Below are positions 42,705 to 50,950 of a stretch of 64,000 bases of DNA, one piece after another. Origin of the DNA: Synergistaceae bacterium (GTDB lineage: Bacteria; Synergistota; Synergistia; Synergistales; Aminobacteriaceae); NCBI GenBank assembly GCA_018436595.1, contig JAHDLC010000023.1, forward strand, positions 28,574 to 92,573. The letters are read 5' to 3'. Position numbers and translations under genes: made by a program. The notes under the pieces are model-generated. The model worked only from the letters and a program-made list of their open reading frames with translations, was not told the DNA's origin and searched no databases. Positions within the stretch are counted from its first letter, which is position 1, and every line of letters begins with the position of its first letter.

Positions 42705-44138
42705 ATGGAGAACACGAAGAAAAACACCATTGTGGTGAATCCCATCACCCGCATCGAAGGTCACGGAAAGATCACCGTGGACCTGACGGACGACGGGGCC
42801 GTCGACAGGGTCCGCTTCCACGTGACCCAGTACAGGGGGTTCGAGGTCTTCTCGAAGGGCAGGGATTTCCGGGAAATGCCGGTGATCACACCCCGCATCT
42901 GCGGAATCTGTCCCGTGAGCCATCATCTCGCCTCCGCCAAGGCCTGCGACGCCATCCTCGGCGTGACCCTCACGCCCACGGCGGCGAAGCTGCGGGAGGT
43001 CATGCACATGGGGCAGTTCATCCAGTCCCATGCCCTCTCCTTCTTCCACCTGTCGAGCCCGGACCTGCTCTTCGGGTTCGACGCCGACCCCGCCATCCGG
43101 AACGTGGCCGGTCTGGCCCAGGAATACCCCGATCTCGCAGTGGCGGGCATCGGCATGAGGAAATACGGCCAGGAGATCATCAAGACCCTGGGCGGCAAGA
43201 AGGTCCACCCCTGGCACAGCATTCCCGGAGGGGTGAACCGCAGTCTCCGGGCGGAGGAGAAGGACGGCATGATCGCCGCCCTGCCGAAGCTCAAGGATGA
43301 CCTCCGGAAGGCCCTCGACCTGGTGAAGAACTACCTGGCGGAGAACGCGGAACTGGCCGCCCGGTTCGCCACCCTCGAGACGTCCTACCTGGGCCTCGTG
43401 AAGGACGGAAACCTGGAGCTCTACGACGGCCGCATCCGGCTCAAGAGTCCCAGGGGACGAATCACCGACGAGTTCGACGACAGCGAATACTGCGCCCACA
43501 TCGGGGAGCACGTGGAGGAGTGGAGCTACCTGAAGTTCCCCTTCTACCGGCCCCTGGGCTTCCCCCACGGCTCATACAGGGTGGGCCCCCTGGGACGAAT
43601 CAACGCCTGCGACGACATTGCCACCCCCGAGGCATCGGCGGAGCTGGCAGCCTTCAGGAAGTCCACCGATGACGGCATGGTCCACTACACCCTCTACTAC
43701 CACTACGCCAGGCTCATCGAGATCCTCTATTCCATGGAGCGTCTCGAGGAGCTCCTGAACGACCCGGACGTCCTCGGCAGCGACCTCAGGATCACCGGAA
43801 ACGTAACGAACCGCGAGGGTGTCGGAGTGGTGGAGGCCCCCAGGGGAACCCTTATCCACCATTACGAGGTGGACGGCAAGGGTGCCATCGAGCGGGCGAA
43901 TCTCATTGTGGCCACCGGGCACAACAACTACGCCATGAACCGGGGCGTGGAACAGGTGGCCAGGGACTACATCACGGGCTCCGACGTGAAGGAAGGGGCA
44001 CTGAACCGCATGGAGCACGTGATCCGCTGCTACGACCCGTGCCTCTCCTGCTCCACCCACGCCGTCGGAAAGATGCCCCTGAAGCTCGAGGTGCGTAACA
44101 GCCGCGGCGACGTGGTGAGGACGGTCACCAAGGAGTGA
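42705..44138 (+). CDS. hoxH: [NiFe] hydrogenase large subunit, HoxH-type
   Basis: Encodes 477 residues. The N-terminal motif RICGICPVSHH (Cys 66 and 69) and the C-terminal motif DPCLSCSTHAV provide the four Cys ligands of the NiFe centre. The sequence continues past the His for ~26 residues, the peptide removed by the endopeptidase encoded next. Both C-terminal ligands are Cys, not Sec. It catalyses reversible H2 oxidation. The N-terminus (NPITRIEGHGKITVDL) is the usual family start. Confidence 0.96.
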   Translation: MENTKKNTIVVNPITRIEGHGKITVDLTDDGAVDRVRFHVTQYRGFEVFSKGRDFREMPVITPRICGICPVSHHLASAKACDAILGVTLTPTAAKLREVMHMGQFIQSHALSFFHLSSPDLLFGFDADPAIRNVAGLAQEYPDLAVAGIGMRKYGQEIIKTLGGKKVHPWHSIPGGVNRSLRAEEKDGMIAALPKLKDDLRKALDLVKNYLAENAELAARFATLETSYLGLVKDGNLELYDGRIRLKSPRGRITDEFDDSEYCAHIGEHVEEWSYLKFPFYRPLGFPHGSYRVGPLGRINACDDIATPEASAELAAFRKSTDDGMVHYTLYYHYARLIEILYSMERLEELLNDPDVLGSDLRITGNVTNREGVGVVEAPRGTLIHHYEVDGKGAIERANLIVATGHNNYAMNRGVEQVARDYITGSDVKEGALNRMEHVIRCYDPCLSCSTHAVGKMPLKLEVRNSRGDVVRTVTKE

Positions 44139-44599
44139 AGGTCCTCGTCTGCGGCTACGGCAACCCCTTCCGGACCGACGACGGTGTGGGCCATCTTCTC
44201 GCCCCGGCCGTGGCTGAACTGATCGCTTTCCGTGGAGGAGAGGCGGAGGTCCGCCTGGAGCACCAGCTTCTGCCCGAAATGGCGGAGGAGTTCGGGAAGT
44301 ACGATCTGCTGGCCTTCACCGACGCACGGGTGCCCGGTACCGGGAGCGGGAACGGATACGATATCCGGGAGATTTCTCCCGACCCCGCTCTCGAAGGACT
44401 CAACATCCACTCGGTGGGCCCGGAGTGGATTCTCGCCCTCGCCGCGAGGCTATGGGGAAAAGTGCCACCGTCGGTACTCGTCAGCGTGGAGGGGGAATCC
44501 TTCGATTTCGGCGAAGGCCTGACTGCGGCATGCAATGAACGGATGAACTGCGCCCTCGCCGCTTTCGATGAATGGCTGAGAGACAGAAATTTACAGTAG
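44135..44599 (+). CDS. hoxW: Hydrogenase maturation endopeptidase, HoxW/HyaD-type
   Basis: Encodes 154 residues from a GTG overlapping the hoxH stop. The N-terminal signature VCGYGNPFRTDDGVG is that of hydrogenase-specific proteases; its Asp, with Asp later in FTDARVPG and the His in NIHSVGPEW, binds nickel in the immature large subunit. It removes the C-terminal extension of HoxH after metal insertion. The general Hyp maturation genes are not in the window. Confidence 0.92.
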   Translation: MKVLVCGYGNPFRTDDGVGHLLAPAVAELIAFRGGEAEVRLEHQLLPEMAEEFGKYDLLAFTDARVPGTGSGNGYDIREISPDPALEGLNIHSVGPEWILALAARLWGKVPPSVLVSVEGESFDFGEGLTAACNERMNCALAAFDEWLRDRNLQ

Positions 44600-44611
44600 C
44601 AGGCAGCGCAG

Positions 44612-44640
44612 AACCCCCGGCGGAAGCCGGGGGTTTTTTT
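44612..44640 (+). terminator. Terminator of the hydrogenase operon
   Basis: CCCCCGGC (44614-44621), loop GGAA, GCCGGGGG (44626-44633), then seven T. AA/TT extend the stem on both sides. It starts 12 bases after the protease stop. Confidence 0.95.
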
Positions 44641-44679
44641 GTGAGGCCGGGGGGATATTCCGGGAAGAGGATATCGGAA

Positions 44680-44685
44680 TATAAT
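44680..44685 (+). promoter_or_regulatory. Putative -10 (TATAAT) before the structured segment
   Basis: A consensus TATAAT stands 40 bases after the hydrogenase terminator, in an AT-rich island. No convincing -35 is present at 16-18 bp. Transcription would begin near 44692 and cover the folded segment that follows. Confidence 0.5.
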
Positions 44686-44736
44686 GAATCAAAAGACAGG
44701 CTCCCCTCCCCTGTATCCACAGTTTTTCCAGGCAGA

Positions 44737-44897
44737 GGGAGTGTCGCTGGGCACAGCGCCCAGGCCGAGAAACCGACACGGATGTCGGTTTCACAAGCAG
44801 GCAACCGGCGAACGCAGGGAGCCGAGTTGATCGCTTGGGCAGTTGTCAAGGACGACAATCTGCACCGGCGGCCCAAGCGAGCACCGGTGACGCTCCC
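44737..44897 (+). ncRNA. Candidate structured RNA / long folded leader, class unknown
   Basis: A 161-base segment closed by GGGAGTGTC (44737-44745) with GACGCTCCC (44889-44897, one G-T pair). Inside are three hairpins: CTGGGC/GCCCAG (44747-44752 with 44758-44763), a perfect 10-bp GAAACCGACA/TGTCGGTTTC with loop CGGA (44769-44792), and a 10-bp TCGCTTGGGC/GCCCAAGCGA (44831-44880) containing TTGTC/GACAA. A multibranch fold in a gene-free region, behind a TATAAT, suggests a functional RNA: either a leader element for the gene at 44985 or an independent small RNA. It lacks a U-run at its end. I could not match it to a riboswitch, 6S, SRP, tmRNA or RNase P. Confidence 0.5.
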
Positions 44898-44984
44898 CGC
44901 TACCAACGGAATTAGGCTTCAGCGGAGGGGGGCGGGAGGAAAACAGGGGCGGTCCGGCAGACGGCGCGAAAGGCGGCGAAGGGC

Positions 44985-47663
44985 ATGGGAAGAGCGGCAA
45001 AAGGGGTTGCGGCGGTCCTGATTCTGGCGGGTATTCTGTGGGGGGAGCCTGTATGTCCGGCCTCGGCGGACGGCGGAGGAATGAGCCTTCGGGAGGAGAT
45101 AGGGGCTCGGATCGGCCATGTCAACAGCCTTCCCGCGGGAGAGATGCCCGGTTTCGCTGACGGGGGTGAAAAGACGGGCGGACCTGAAGGCGGAAAAAAA
45201 TCTCCTCAGGACGAGTTCTTTGCCTCCCTTGGACTCGATAAGGTCGTCCTTGGAGAGGACGACCTCCGGGAGATCGAAGAATACAGGGAAACCATGAAGA
45301 ATGCCGGGCTCGGTGCGGAGCAGATCGAGGAGGCCGTGAGGGGGTTTGAACTGGCGAAGAAGGTGAGCGCTCTGGGGCCTGCGGCCATGATGAAAGCCGG
45401 CACAAGCGCCGCGAAGAAGCAGGATTCGAAGACGGAAACCCGCGAAACTGGTGCCGTGGGAGACGCACCGCTGCCGCCGGCGGCGGAAGGATACAACGCT
45501 GGGGACGAACAGGAAAAAGCCCGGTGGGCCCTCGGCCTGGCGGACCATATGGCCGTGGCCTCCTTCTACGACATTTCCGACGCGGGCATGGTGAGGGCGG
45601 CGGGGCTCGCCGTCTCCGCCTATCCCCACCCCCTCCTCCTGAACAACTACGCCGGGATGATTCGGGAGGTTTCACCCGACGACGCCCTCTTCTTCTACTT
45701 TTCCGCCCTCGCCCTGGAGCCCCGGAACCCCGTCATCCTGACCAACATCGCCATGTCCTTCCTTGACAGGAATGATTTCGGGGCGGCCCGGAACTACGCG
45801 ACCCGGGCCCTGTCGGAGAACCCCGAGTTCGGGCCCGCCTTCCAGGTGCTCACCATCTGCCATCTTCGGGACGGAAACAGCGTCCTCGCCGCCGAAACGC
45901 TCATGAAATCGGCCAGGGACTGTTTCGACGACCTGTCCGTGCGGCTGTTCGACGATTACCTGGAGGAAGTGGGCAATCTCGATGTGAGCGAAGGGGACGA
46001 GTATCCTCTTTCCGAACAGCAGCTGGAGATCCTGTACCAGATCGCGAAGAAGTACGGCGACCCTGAGCGGGAGAACGGTGCCGACACCCCGGGAGCCCAG
46101 ATCCGGATCAACCCTTTCCCTGTCTTCGGGAGCGCGGACCATTACCTGAATTCCATGGATTTCCTCGTCGGGGACGCCGAACGGCGAACGGCAAAACTGT
46201 CGAAGATTTCCGCAGAGCTGTCCCGCCTGGAAAAAGCCGTCTTCGGGAAGCAGGGGGACCGGGGCGCCCTGCCGCTGATGAAGAACATGCGCCAGTACTA
46301 CGCATACCTGGTTCTGGAATCGTACTACCACTTCAAAATGAGGGAGCTCAACTGGAAGCTCCAGGAGGAGGACCCCACGGACGACCTTCTGAAAGACTAT
46401 GTGGAAGCCTACATGACCCAGTGCAGGTCCTTCCGGAAGCAGGAGCACGATTTTCACGAAGCCTTTCTGAAGCAGACCAAGGGAAGCCCGAAGGAGGAGG
46501 CGGAATGGTACCGGAAGGGAATCCGCTTCTATTCGGCGTGTCTCGACCACCAGAAGATGCTGCTGGACATCACCCGGCGGTATACCGTCGAATACCTGAA
46601 GATCCCGAAGAGCAAATACGACGAACGAAAGCCCCTGGTGGAGGAGTTCTGGCTGAAGGCGGGCGGCTTGATGAAGTACATGACGGACGGGAATGTGTAC
46701 AACCTTGCTGACAAGAGGCGGGAGATGTTTGCCGTGGACTGGATGGATATCTGGCCCACAGCGGGGTACCCTGTCCCCAACGCGGGAGATTCCGTGTTCG
46801 TCAGGGCCGTGGACGAAGCTCCCCTGGGCATGTCGTCGCCTTACCTGTGCTCTATCTCCCCTCCTGCCCTCCAGGGAGCCCTTGAGAACATGCAGCGGTA
46901 CCAGGAAGAGCTGGCGAAACTGAGCAAAGGGCTCAACCGGCTGAACCCACCCCCGAAGGTCCTGCCGAAATACGCATTCGACGCTGACCCCGTGGAGATC
47001 GAACGAACGGCCCTTCCTCTGTTCAAGGAACCGGGGGATCTGCCCCTCATCGGCTTCGAGGGGACCCTGCCCTTCTCCGACAAGCACACGGCCTACACCG
47101 ACGGGGGGAAAAGCACCTGGATCATCACCGGGGAAAGCGGTGCGAGGGGGTCGGTCTACGACGACACCTCAGGGACGATGACCACCTTCAGCGCCGCGTC
47201 GAAGCCCGGCGGGTCGACGTCGGTCTTCGACGTGGGGGCGAAGCTCACGGACGTGAAGGATCTGGGGGACCGGCTGGACAAGGCCACTGAATTCGTCCGG
47301 GAAAAGGTTTTCAAACAAAAAGGGGGGAAGCAGAGCGAAGGGTCCGGTCCCTTCGGAGGGCCCTTTCAGGCTGCGGACATGATGAAGAAGGGGCAGGAGA
47401 CCATCGGTTTCCTCCAGGCGGCGGCGAACGTCAGGGGTTCCGGGTCGAAGATGTACGGCGAATACGTCACCCGTGACAGAGATCACCGGGTCATCGACCA
47501 CGGCCTGGTCTACATCCGCCAGGTGGGAGGTGCGCTGCCCATTGAAAACTCCCCGGAGCTTGGAAGGGAGGTTCTGGTGATGAAGTCCCGGATCACGGGA
47601 GTCTCCACGAAGCAGGAATTCACCAGGTACAAGTTCAAGTTCGCCACGGTCAGGACACGGTAA
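44985..47663 (+). CDS. Large exported protein with TPR-like segment, unknown function
   Basis: Encodes 892 residues with a signal peptide (GVAAVLILAGILWGEPVCPASA). Residues ~185-310 contain TPR-like helices (DDALFFYFSALALEPRNPVI; ARNYATRALSENPEFGPAFQ). A long helical region follows, with repeated aromatic and charged residues (EQEHDFHEAFLKQTKG-like). The last ~250 residues are more polar and include Gly/Ser-rich strands (TSVFDVGAKLTDVKD). I recognise no catalytic motif. It could be a periplasmic or surface scaffold, or a type II secretion substrate. It is the first gene after the structured RNA and precedes the Synerg-CTERM protein gene. Confidence 0.8.
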   Translation: MGRAAKGVAAVLILAGILWGEPVCPASADGGGMSLREEIGARIGHVNSLPAGEMPGFADGGEKTGGPEGGKKSPQDEFFASLGLDKVVLGEDDLREIEEYRETMKNAGLGAEQIEEAVRGFELAKKVSALGPAAMMKAGTSAAKKQDSKTETRETGAVGDAPLPPAAEGYNAGDEQEKARWALGLADHMAVASFYDISDAGMVRAAGLAVSAYPHPLLLNNYAGMIREVSPDDALFFYFSALALEPRNPVILTNIAMSFLDRNDFGAARNYATRALSENPEFGPAFQVLTICHLRDGNSVLAAETLMKSARDCFDDLSVRLFDDYLEEVGNLDVSEGDEYPLSEQQLEILYQIAKKYGDPERENGADTPGAQIRINPFPVFGSADHYLNSMDFLVGDAERRTAKLSKISAELSRLEKAVFGKQGDRGALPLMKNMRQYYAYLVLESYYHFKMRELNWKLQEEDPTDDLLKDYVEAYMTQCRSFRKQEHDFHEAFLKQTKGSPKEEAEWYRKGIRFYSACLDHQKMLLDITRRYTVEYLKIPKSKYDERKPLVEEFWLKAGGLMKYMTDGNVYNLADKRREMFAVDWMDIWPTAGYPVPNAGDSVFVRAVDEAPLGMSSPYLCSISPPALQGALENMQRYQEELAKLSKGLNRLNPPPKVLPKYAFDADPVEIERTALPLFKEPGDLPLIGFEGTLPFSDKHTAYTDGGKSTWIITGESGARGSVYDDTSGTMTTFSAASKPGGSTSVFDVGAKLTDVKDLGDRLDKATEFVREKVFKQKGGKQSEGSGPFGGPFQAADMMKKGQETIGFLQAAANVRGSGSKMYGEYVTRDRDHRVIDHGLVYIRQVGGALPIENSPELGREVLVMKSRITGVSTKQEFTRYKFKFATVRTR

Positions 47664-47806
47664 GCTGCGGGGGAAGAACGCGTTTCCAAGGGTGATTTAC
47701 ATTATTCTGATTCTTCCATATACTCAAACCCGGATATTCGCGGAGAAGGGGTCTTCTGAGCTCCCGGCACCCGGGGGCCTGCCGGAGGGAAAGAGAGGTG
47801 ACCGAA

Positions 47807-49234
47807 ATGGCCATGCCGGGAGTCCGGAGGATCGTGGCGCTTGTTGTTGCGGTCTTTCTGCTGTCGGGGGTTGCTCCTCTTCAGTCGGAGGGGGCGGCGT
47901 GGTTTGTGACCCAGAACGGCGCGGGAACGAAGCACGGAGGCTCGTGGAGCAACGCCATGGGGGAGAGCGAGTTCGTCCAGACGTTACAGCTTGTTCAGCC
48001 GGCGGGAACGGAATTCTGGATCGCCAAGGGGACGTACCGGCCCACCGTGGACCCAAACAACAGGGACGCCACGTTCATCCTGAAGAACGGGGTGGCCCTG
48101 TACGGCGGCTTCGCCGGAAACGAAACCCAGCGGAAGGAGCGGGACTGGAACGCCAACCCAACCTATCTTTCCGGGGAGATCCAGAACGACGGGTCTATCT
48201 TGAACAACAGTCTGCACGTGGTGTTCGCCGAGATAGGCACCGACGGGACGGCCGTCCTGGACGGCTTCGTGATCACGGGAGGGAACGCCGACGGAGGAGC
48301 CCTTCAGGATACCCACGGCGGCGGGATGATCAATTTCGGCGACACCAGAATCGCCAACTGCACCTTCCTGGGGAACCGGGCCCGGCTGGGGGGAGGGCTG
48401 TTCAACCAGGGCAGCGCCTCCGTAGTGACGGGATGCACTTTTCTTCAGAACACGGCCAGGGAGGACGGCGGCGGCATGTACAACACCGCCGGAAATCTTT
48501 CTATTGCAGGATGCACCTTTTACGGCAACATCGCCTATTCTTTGGGGGGAGGAATGAAGAACCAGGGGAGCAATCCCGTGGTGGAGTCCTCCACGTTCAG
48601 AGAGAATATGGCCTTCTTCGGGGGCGGCGGCATGAGCAACGAGGAGTGCGGCGCCGTGGCGGTGAACTGCACGTTCTACAACAACCGGGCGGGAGTTATC
48701 GGCGGGGGGATGCACTCCCGGGACGGTTCCCCCCGGCTGACAAACTGCACCTTCTACAAAAACACGTCGGACCTCGTCGGCGGGGACCTCGGCAACCTCG
48801 GGACGAGCAGCCCCAAAATAAAGAACACCATCTTCTGGGGCGCCTCCATCGGGGTCATCCACGACCATCCCACGGCATCGCCCGTGCTGTCCTTCTGCGT
48901 CGTGCAGGGGGGGTATGCCGGCGGAACCTCCATCATCACGGCGGACCCGAAACTTGCCGATCTTGCCGACAACGGGGGCCGGACCTTCACCTGCGCCCTT
49001 CTCGCGGGCAGTTCGGCCATAGACGCAGGCACCTCCGACAATGCCCCAGCGCAGGACCAGCGGGGCACGGCCCGCCCCCAGGGTTCGGGAGTCGACATCG
49101 GGGCCTATGAATCCTCCTTTTCGGCCCCCCCGTCACCTCTTTCGTCCTCGGGGGGCGGATGCTCGGCTGCCGGGGGGTCCATGCCGATCGGCCTTCTGCT
49201 GTTGCTGCCGCTCCTGCTTCTGAGACGCCCATAG
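47807..49234 (+). CDS. Parallel beta-helix (right-handed) surface protein with Synerg-CTERM sorting signal
   Basis: Encodes 475 residues: signal peptide (IVALVVAVFLLSGVAPLQSE), a first domain of choice-of-anchor/pectate-lyase-like type, and a beta-helix of repeated NCTFxxN and GGGMxN coils (IANCTFLGNRARLGGGLFNQ; TGCTFLQNTAREDGGGMYN; VNCTFYNNRAGVIGGGMHS). The C-terminus reads SSSGGGCSAAGG, a hydrophobic run (IGLLLLLPLLLL) and RRP. That matches the Synerg-CTERM sorting domain known from Synergistota, probably processed at the Cys for surface anchoring. The ATG at 47807 is 8 bases after AGAGAGG; a GTG at 47798 is the alternative. Likely a surface or secreted adhesin-like protein. Confidence 0.88.
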   Translation: MAMPGVRRIVALVVAVFLLSGVAPLQSEGAAWFVTQNGAGTKHGGSWSNAMGESEFVQTLQLVQPAGTEFWIAKGTYRPTVDPNNRDATFILKNGVALYGGFAGNETQRKERDWNANPTYLSGEIQNDGSILNNSLHVVFAEIGTDGTAVLDGFVITGGNADGGALQDTHGGGMINFGDTRIANCTFLGNRARLGGGLFNQGSASVVTGCTFLQNTAREDGGGMYNTAGNLSIAGCTFYGNIAYSLGGGMKNQGSNPVVESSTFRENMAFFGGGGMSNEECGAVAVNCTFYNNRAGVIGGGMHSRDGSPRLTNCTFYKNTSDLVGGDLGNLGTSSPKIKNTIFWGASIGVIHDHPTASPVLSFCVVQGGYAGGTSIITADPKLADLADNGGRTFTCALLAGSSAIDAGTSDNAPAQDQRGTARPQGSGVDIGAYESSFSAPPSPLSSSGGGCSAAGGSMPIGLLLLLPLLLLRRP

Positions 49235-49269
49235 GCTGAAAGGGAAGACGACGGTTAATGATGAAAATC

Positions 49270-49297
49270 GAGAGGGAGGTGCGGGCACCTCCCTCTC
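49270..49297. terminator. Bidirectional terminator-like hairpin
   Basis: GAGAGGGAGGTGC (49270-49282), loop GG, GCACCTCCCTCTC (49285-49297): a 13-bp perfect stem between convergent genes. On the minus strand it is followed by GATTTTC; on the plus strand by TTG. It probably ends both transcripts. Confidence 0.75.
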
Positions 49298-49347
49298 TTG
49301 TATGCAGCGCTTTCCCTGTCTGGTTGCGTTGTTCTGCTCCCCTTCGG

Positions 49348-50340
49348 TTACGGCTCTGCAGAAGTCCCCAGGAAGAGGGCCGGGTCCACCGTTTTTCCAT
49401 TCCGGAGCAGGTGGAAGGTCAACCCCGGCCCGGTACCCTCCCCCACAAGCCCGATCTTCGTCTCCGATGTCACGGACTGCCCCGGTTTCACATAGAAGGT
49501 CCCCAGGCCGCCGCAGAAAGTGGCGAATTCGTCGCCGTGGCGGATGAAGACGGCGTTGCCGTACTCCTTCATCCAGCCGCTGTGGAGGACTGTCCCCGGG
49601 GCGGGAGCATAGACCGCCGTTCCTGGAGAAGCCGGCTCGAAGAGCCCGGCTCCCCTGGCTGTCCTGTTCCCGGCAGCGCTTCCTGCCCGAAGGGGCCATC
49701 TTGCCTGAAAGGAAGGTGCCGTCGCTGTCGGAGGAAGGACCTCTTTCTCCTCGGGGGCTGCCGGTTCATCGGCGGCTCCCGCTTTCCGCGGAAGGGCCAG
49801 GACGTCCCCGATCCGGATTATGGAGCTTTCAGTCAGGCTGTTGGCTTCCAGCAGGTCGGCAAGGGGAATGCCCGAATTTTTCGCGATCCGGTAGGGTGTA
49901 TCCCCGGCCTTTACCGTATATGAATGCCCTTCAATCTTTCCGTTCCCGGCCGGCGATTCGCTCCCTCCAGTCTGCAAAGGAGAGGACGGTACTTCGGTCC
50001 GTTCCGCAGGCGTCGGAGGGACCGGAGTCAGGGGAGCGAGAAATGCTTCCGAATACCGGGGTTTAGGCCATCCCCCGAGGCCTCTCCGCTTTGCCTCGTA
50101 GAGGGTGGAGAGCACGTGCTCCGGCGAGCCGGGAATAAGCATGACCGTTCCGGCGGGAGGCAGTTTTTCCTCCCCGGCCAGTCCGTTGGCCGATGCGATG
50201 TCCCCCGGTGAAGCACCGTACCGGCCCGCGATGGCCGCAAGGGTTTCACCGGCCGCTACAGTATGGACGGAAAAGGGCTGTTCCGCGACCCCGGTTCCGG
50301 GAGCGGACAGCAGGATCAGGACGAGAAGAAAGAGTTTCAT
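49348..50340 (-). CDS. LysM-LysM-M23-like periplasmic protein with degenerate peptidase domain
   Basis: Encodes 330 residues with a signal peptide (LFLLVLILLSAPGTGVAEQ). Two LysM domains bind peptidoglycan (HTVAAGETLAAIAGRYGASP near 28-47; YTVKAGDTPYRIAKNSGIPL near 140-160). The C-terminal ~90 residues have the LytM/M23 fold (VYAPAPGTVLHSGWMKEYGN; GTFYVKPGQSVTSETKIGLV) but lack the HxxxD motif, and the HxH site is reduced to TFHLL. It is therefore probably inactive and may be an amidase activator like NlpD or EnvC. The Met at 50340 follows GGAGGAAACAGC. Confidence 0.85.
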   Translation of the reverse strand: MKLFLLVLILLSAPGTGVAEQPFSVHTVAAGETLAAIAGRYGASPGDIASANGLAGEEKLPPAGTVMLIPGSPEHVLSTLYEAKRRGLGGWPKPRYSEAFLAPLTPVPPTPAERTEVPSSPLQTGGSESPAGNGKIEGHSYTVKAGDTPYRIAKNSGIPLADLLEANSLTESSIIRIGDVLALPRKAGAADEPAAPEEKEVLPPTATAPSFQARWPLRAGSAAGNRTARGAGLFEPASPGTAVYAPAPGTVLHSGWMKEYGNAVFIRHGDEFATFCGGLGTFYVKPGQSVTSETKIGLVGEGTGPGLTFHLLRNGKTVDPALFLGTSAEP

Positions 50341-50366
50341 GCTGTTTCCTCCGTGTTTTTTTCCCA

Positions 50367-50399
50367 TTATAGCTTCCCGGAAGAGGGTACGGGTATAAT
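50367..50399. promoter_or_regulatory. Divergent -10 elements of the LysM and ferritin-like genes
   Basis: Two consensus TATAAT hexamers face away from each other: minus strand at 50372-50367 for the LysM/M23 gene and plus strand at 50394-50399 for the ferritin-like gene. Neither has a good -35; the plus one is preceded by GG. Confidence 0.5.
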
Positions 50400-50470
50400 G
50401 TTCCCGACGGATCGTGGTTTTTCCGGTGCACAGCCGGGAAACGATGAGAGGAACGAAAGGGGAGAATGAC

Positions 50471-50947
50471 ATGAGCGTTGCGCTTTCAGCGGCTGACCTG
50501 TTCAGTGCGGCCATCCTCCTGGAGGAGAAGGGAGCCCGGTTCTATTCCGAAGCGGCCGCCAGGTTTTCAGGGGAAGGGAAAAAACTGCTCTCGGGGCTGG
50601 CGTCCATGGAACGCGTTCATGCCGGGCGTTTCCGGAAGGTCCTGGAGGGGTTGCCCCAGTCCGGGGAGATGACGGAGGAAAAAGAATACTATCTCCGGAT
50701 GCTGACCGGGGACCGCATCTTCACCCCGGAGGCGGAGATGGAGAAACGGGATGACTACGGCGGCATCCTTGAAAAGGCCATCACCGTGGAAAAGAACTCC
50801 GTCTTTTTTTATACGGCAGTGAAGGATTCCCTGGCGCAGTCAATGGACGGCACGGCGGTGGATCTCCTGATCAGGGAGGAGATCGGCCATTTCCAGTCCC
50901 TCACCGATGCCCTCCAGAGGTGGCTGGAGCGGAAGGGAGAGGCCTAG
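50471..50947 (+). CDS. Ferritin-like (rubrerythrin-type) diiron protein
   Basis: Encodes 158 residues in a four-helix bundle with the diiron ligands expected of erythrin-like domains: LLEEKGARFY in helix 1, SMERVHAGRF (ExxH) in helix 2, VEKNSVFFYTAV in helix 3 and REEIGHFQSL (ExxH) in helix 4. It lacks the rubredoxin domain of full rubrerythrin. It probably removes peroxide or stores iron in the cytosol. The Met at 50471 follows AAAGGGGAGA. The stop is 3 bases before the asrA start, so it is co-transcribed with the sulfite reductase genes. Confidence 0.87.
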   Translation: MSVALSAADLFSAAILLEEKGARFYSEAAARFSGEGKKLLSGLASMERVHAGRFRKVLEGLPQSGEMTEEKEYYLRMLTGDRIFTPEAEMEKRDDYGGILEKAITVEKNSVFFYTAVKDSLAQSMDGTAVDLLIREEIGHFQSLTDALQRWLERKGEA

Positions 50948-50950
50948 CCC

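Noticed and set aside
44889..44925. Integron attC-like site near ATTAGGC
   Set aside because: No matching core and inverse-core pair, and no integrase or cassette genes.
44692..44984. Known RNA class (6S, SRP, tmRNA, RNase P, cobalamin, c-di-GMP, tRNA-Sec)
   Set aside because: The diagnostic conserved segments of these RNAs are not present; tRNA-Sec was considered because of the Sec genes, but there is no T-loop TTCGA.
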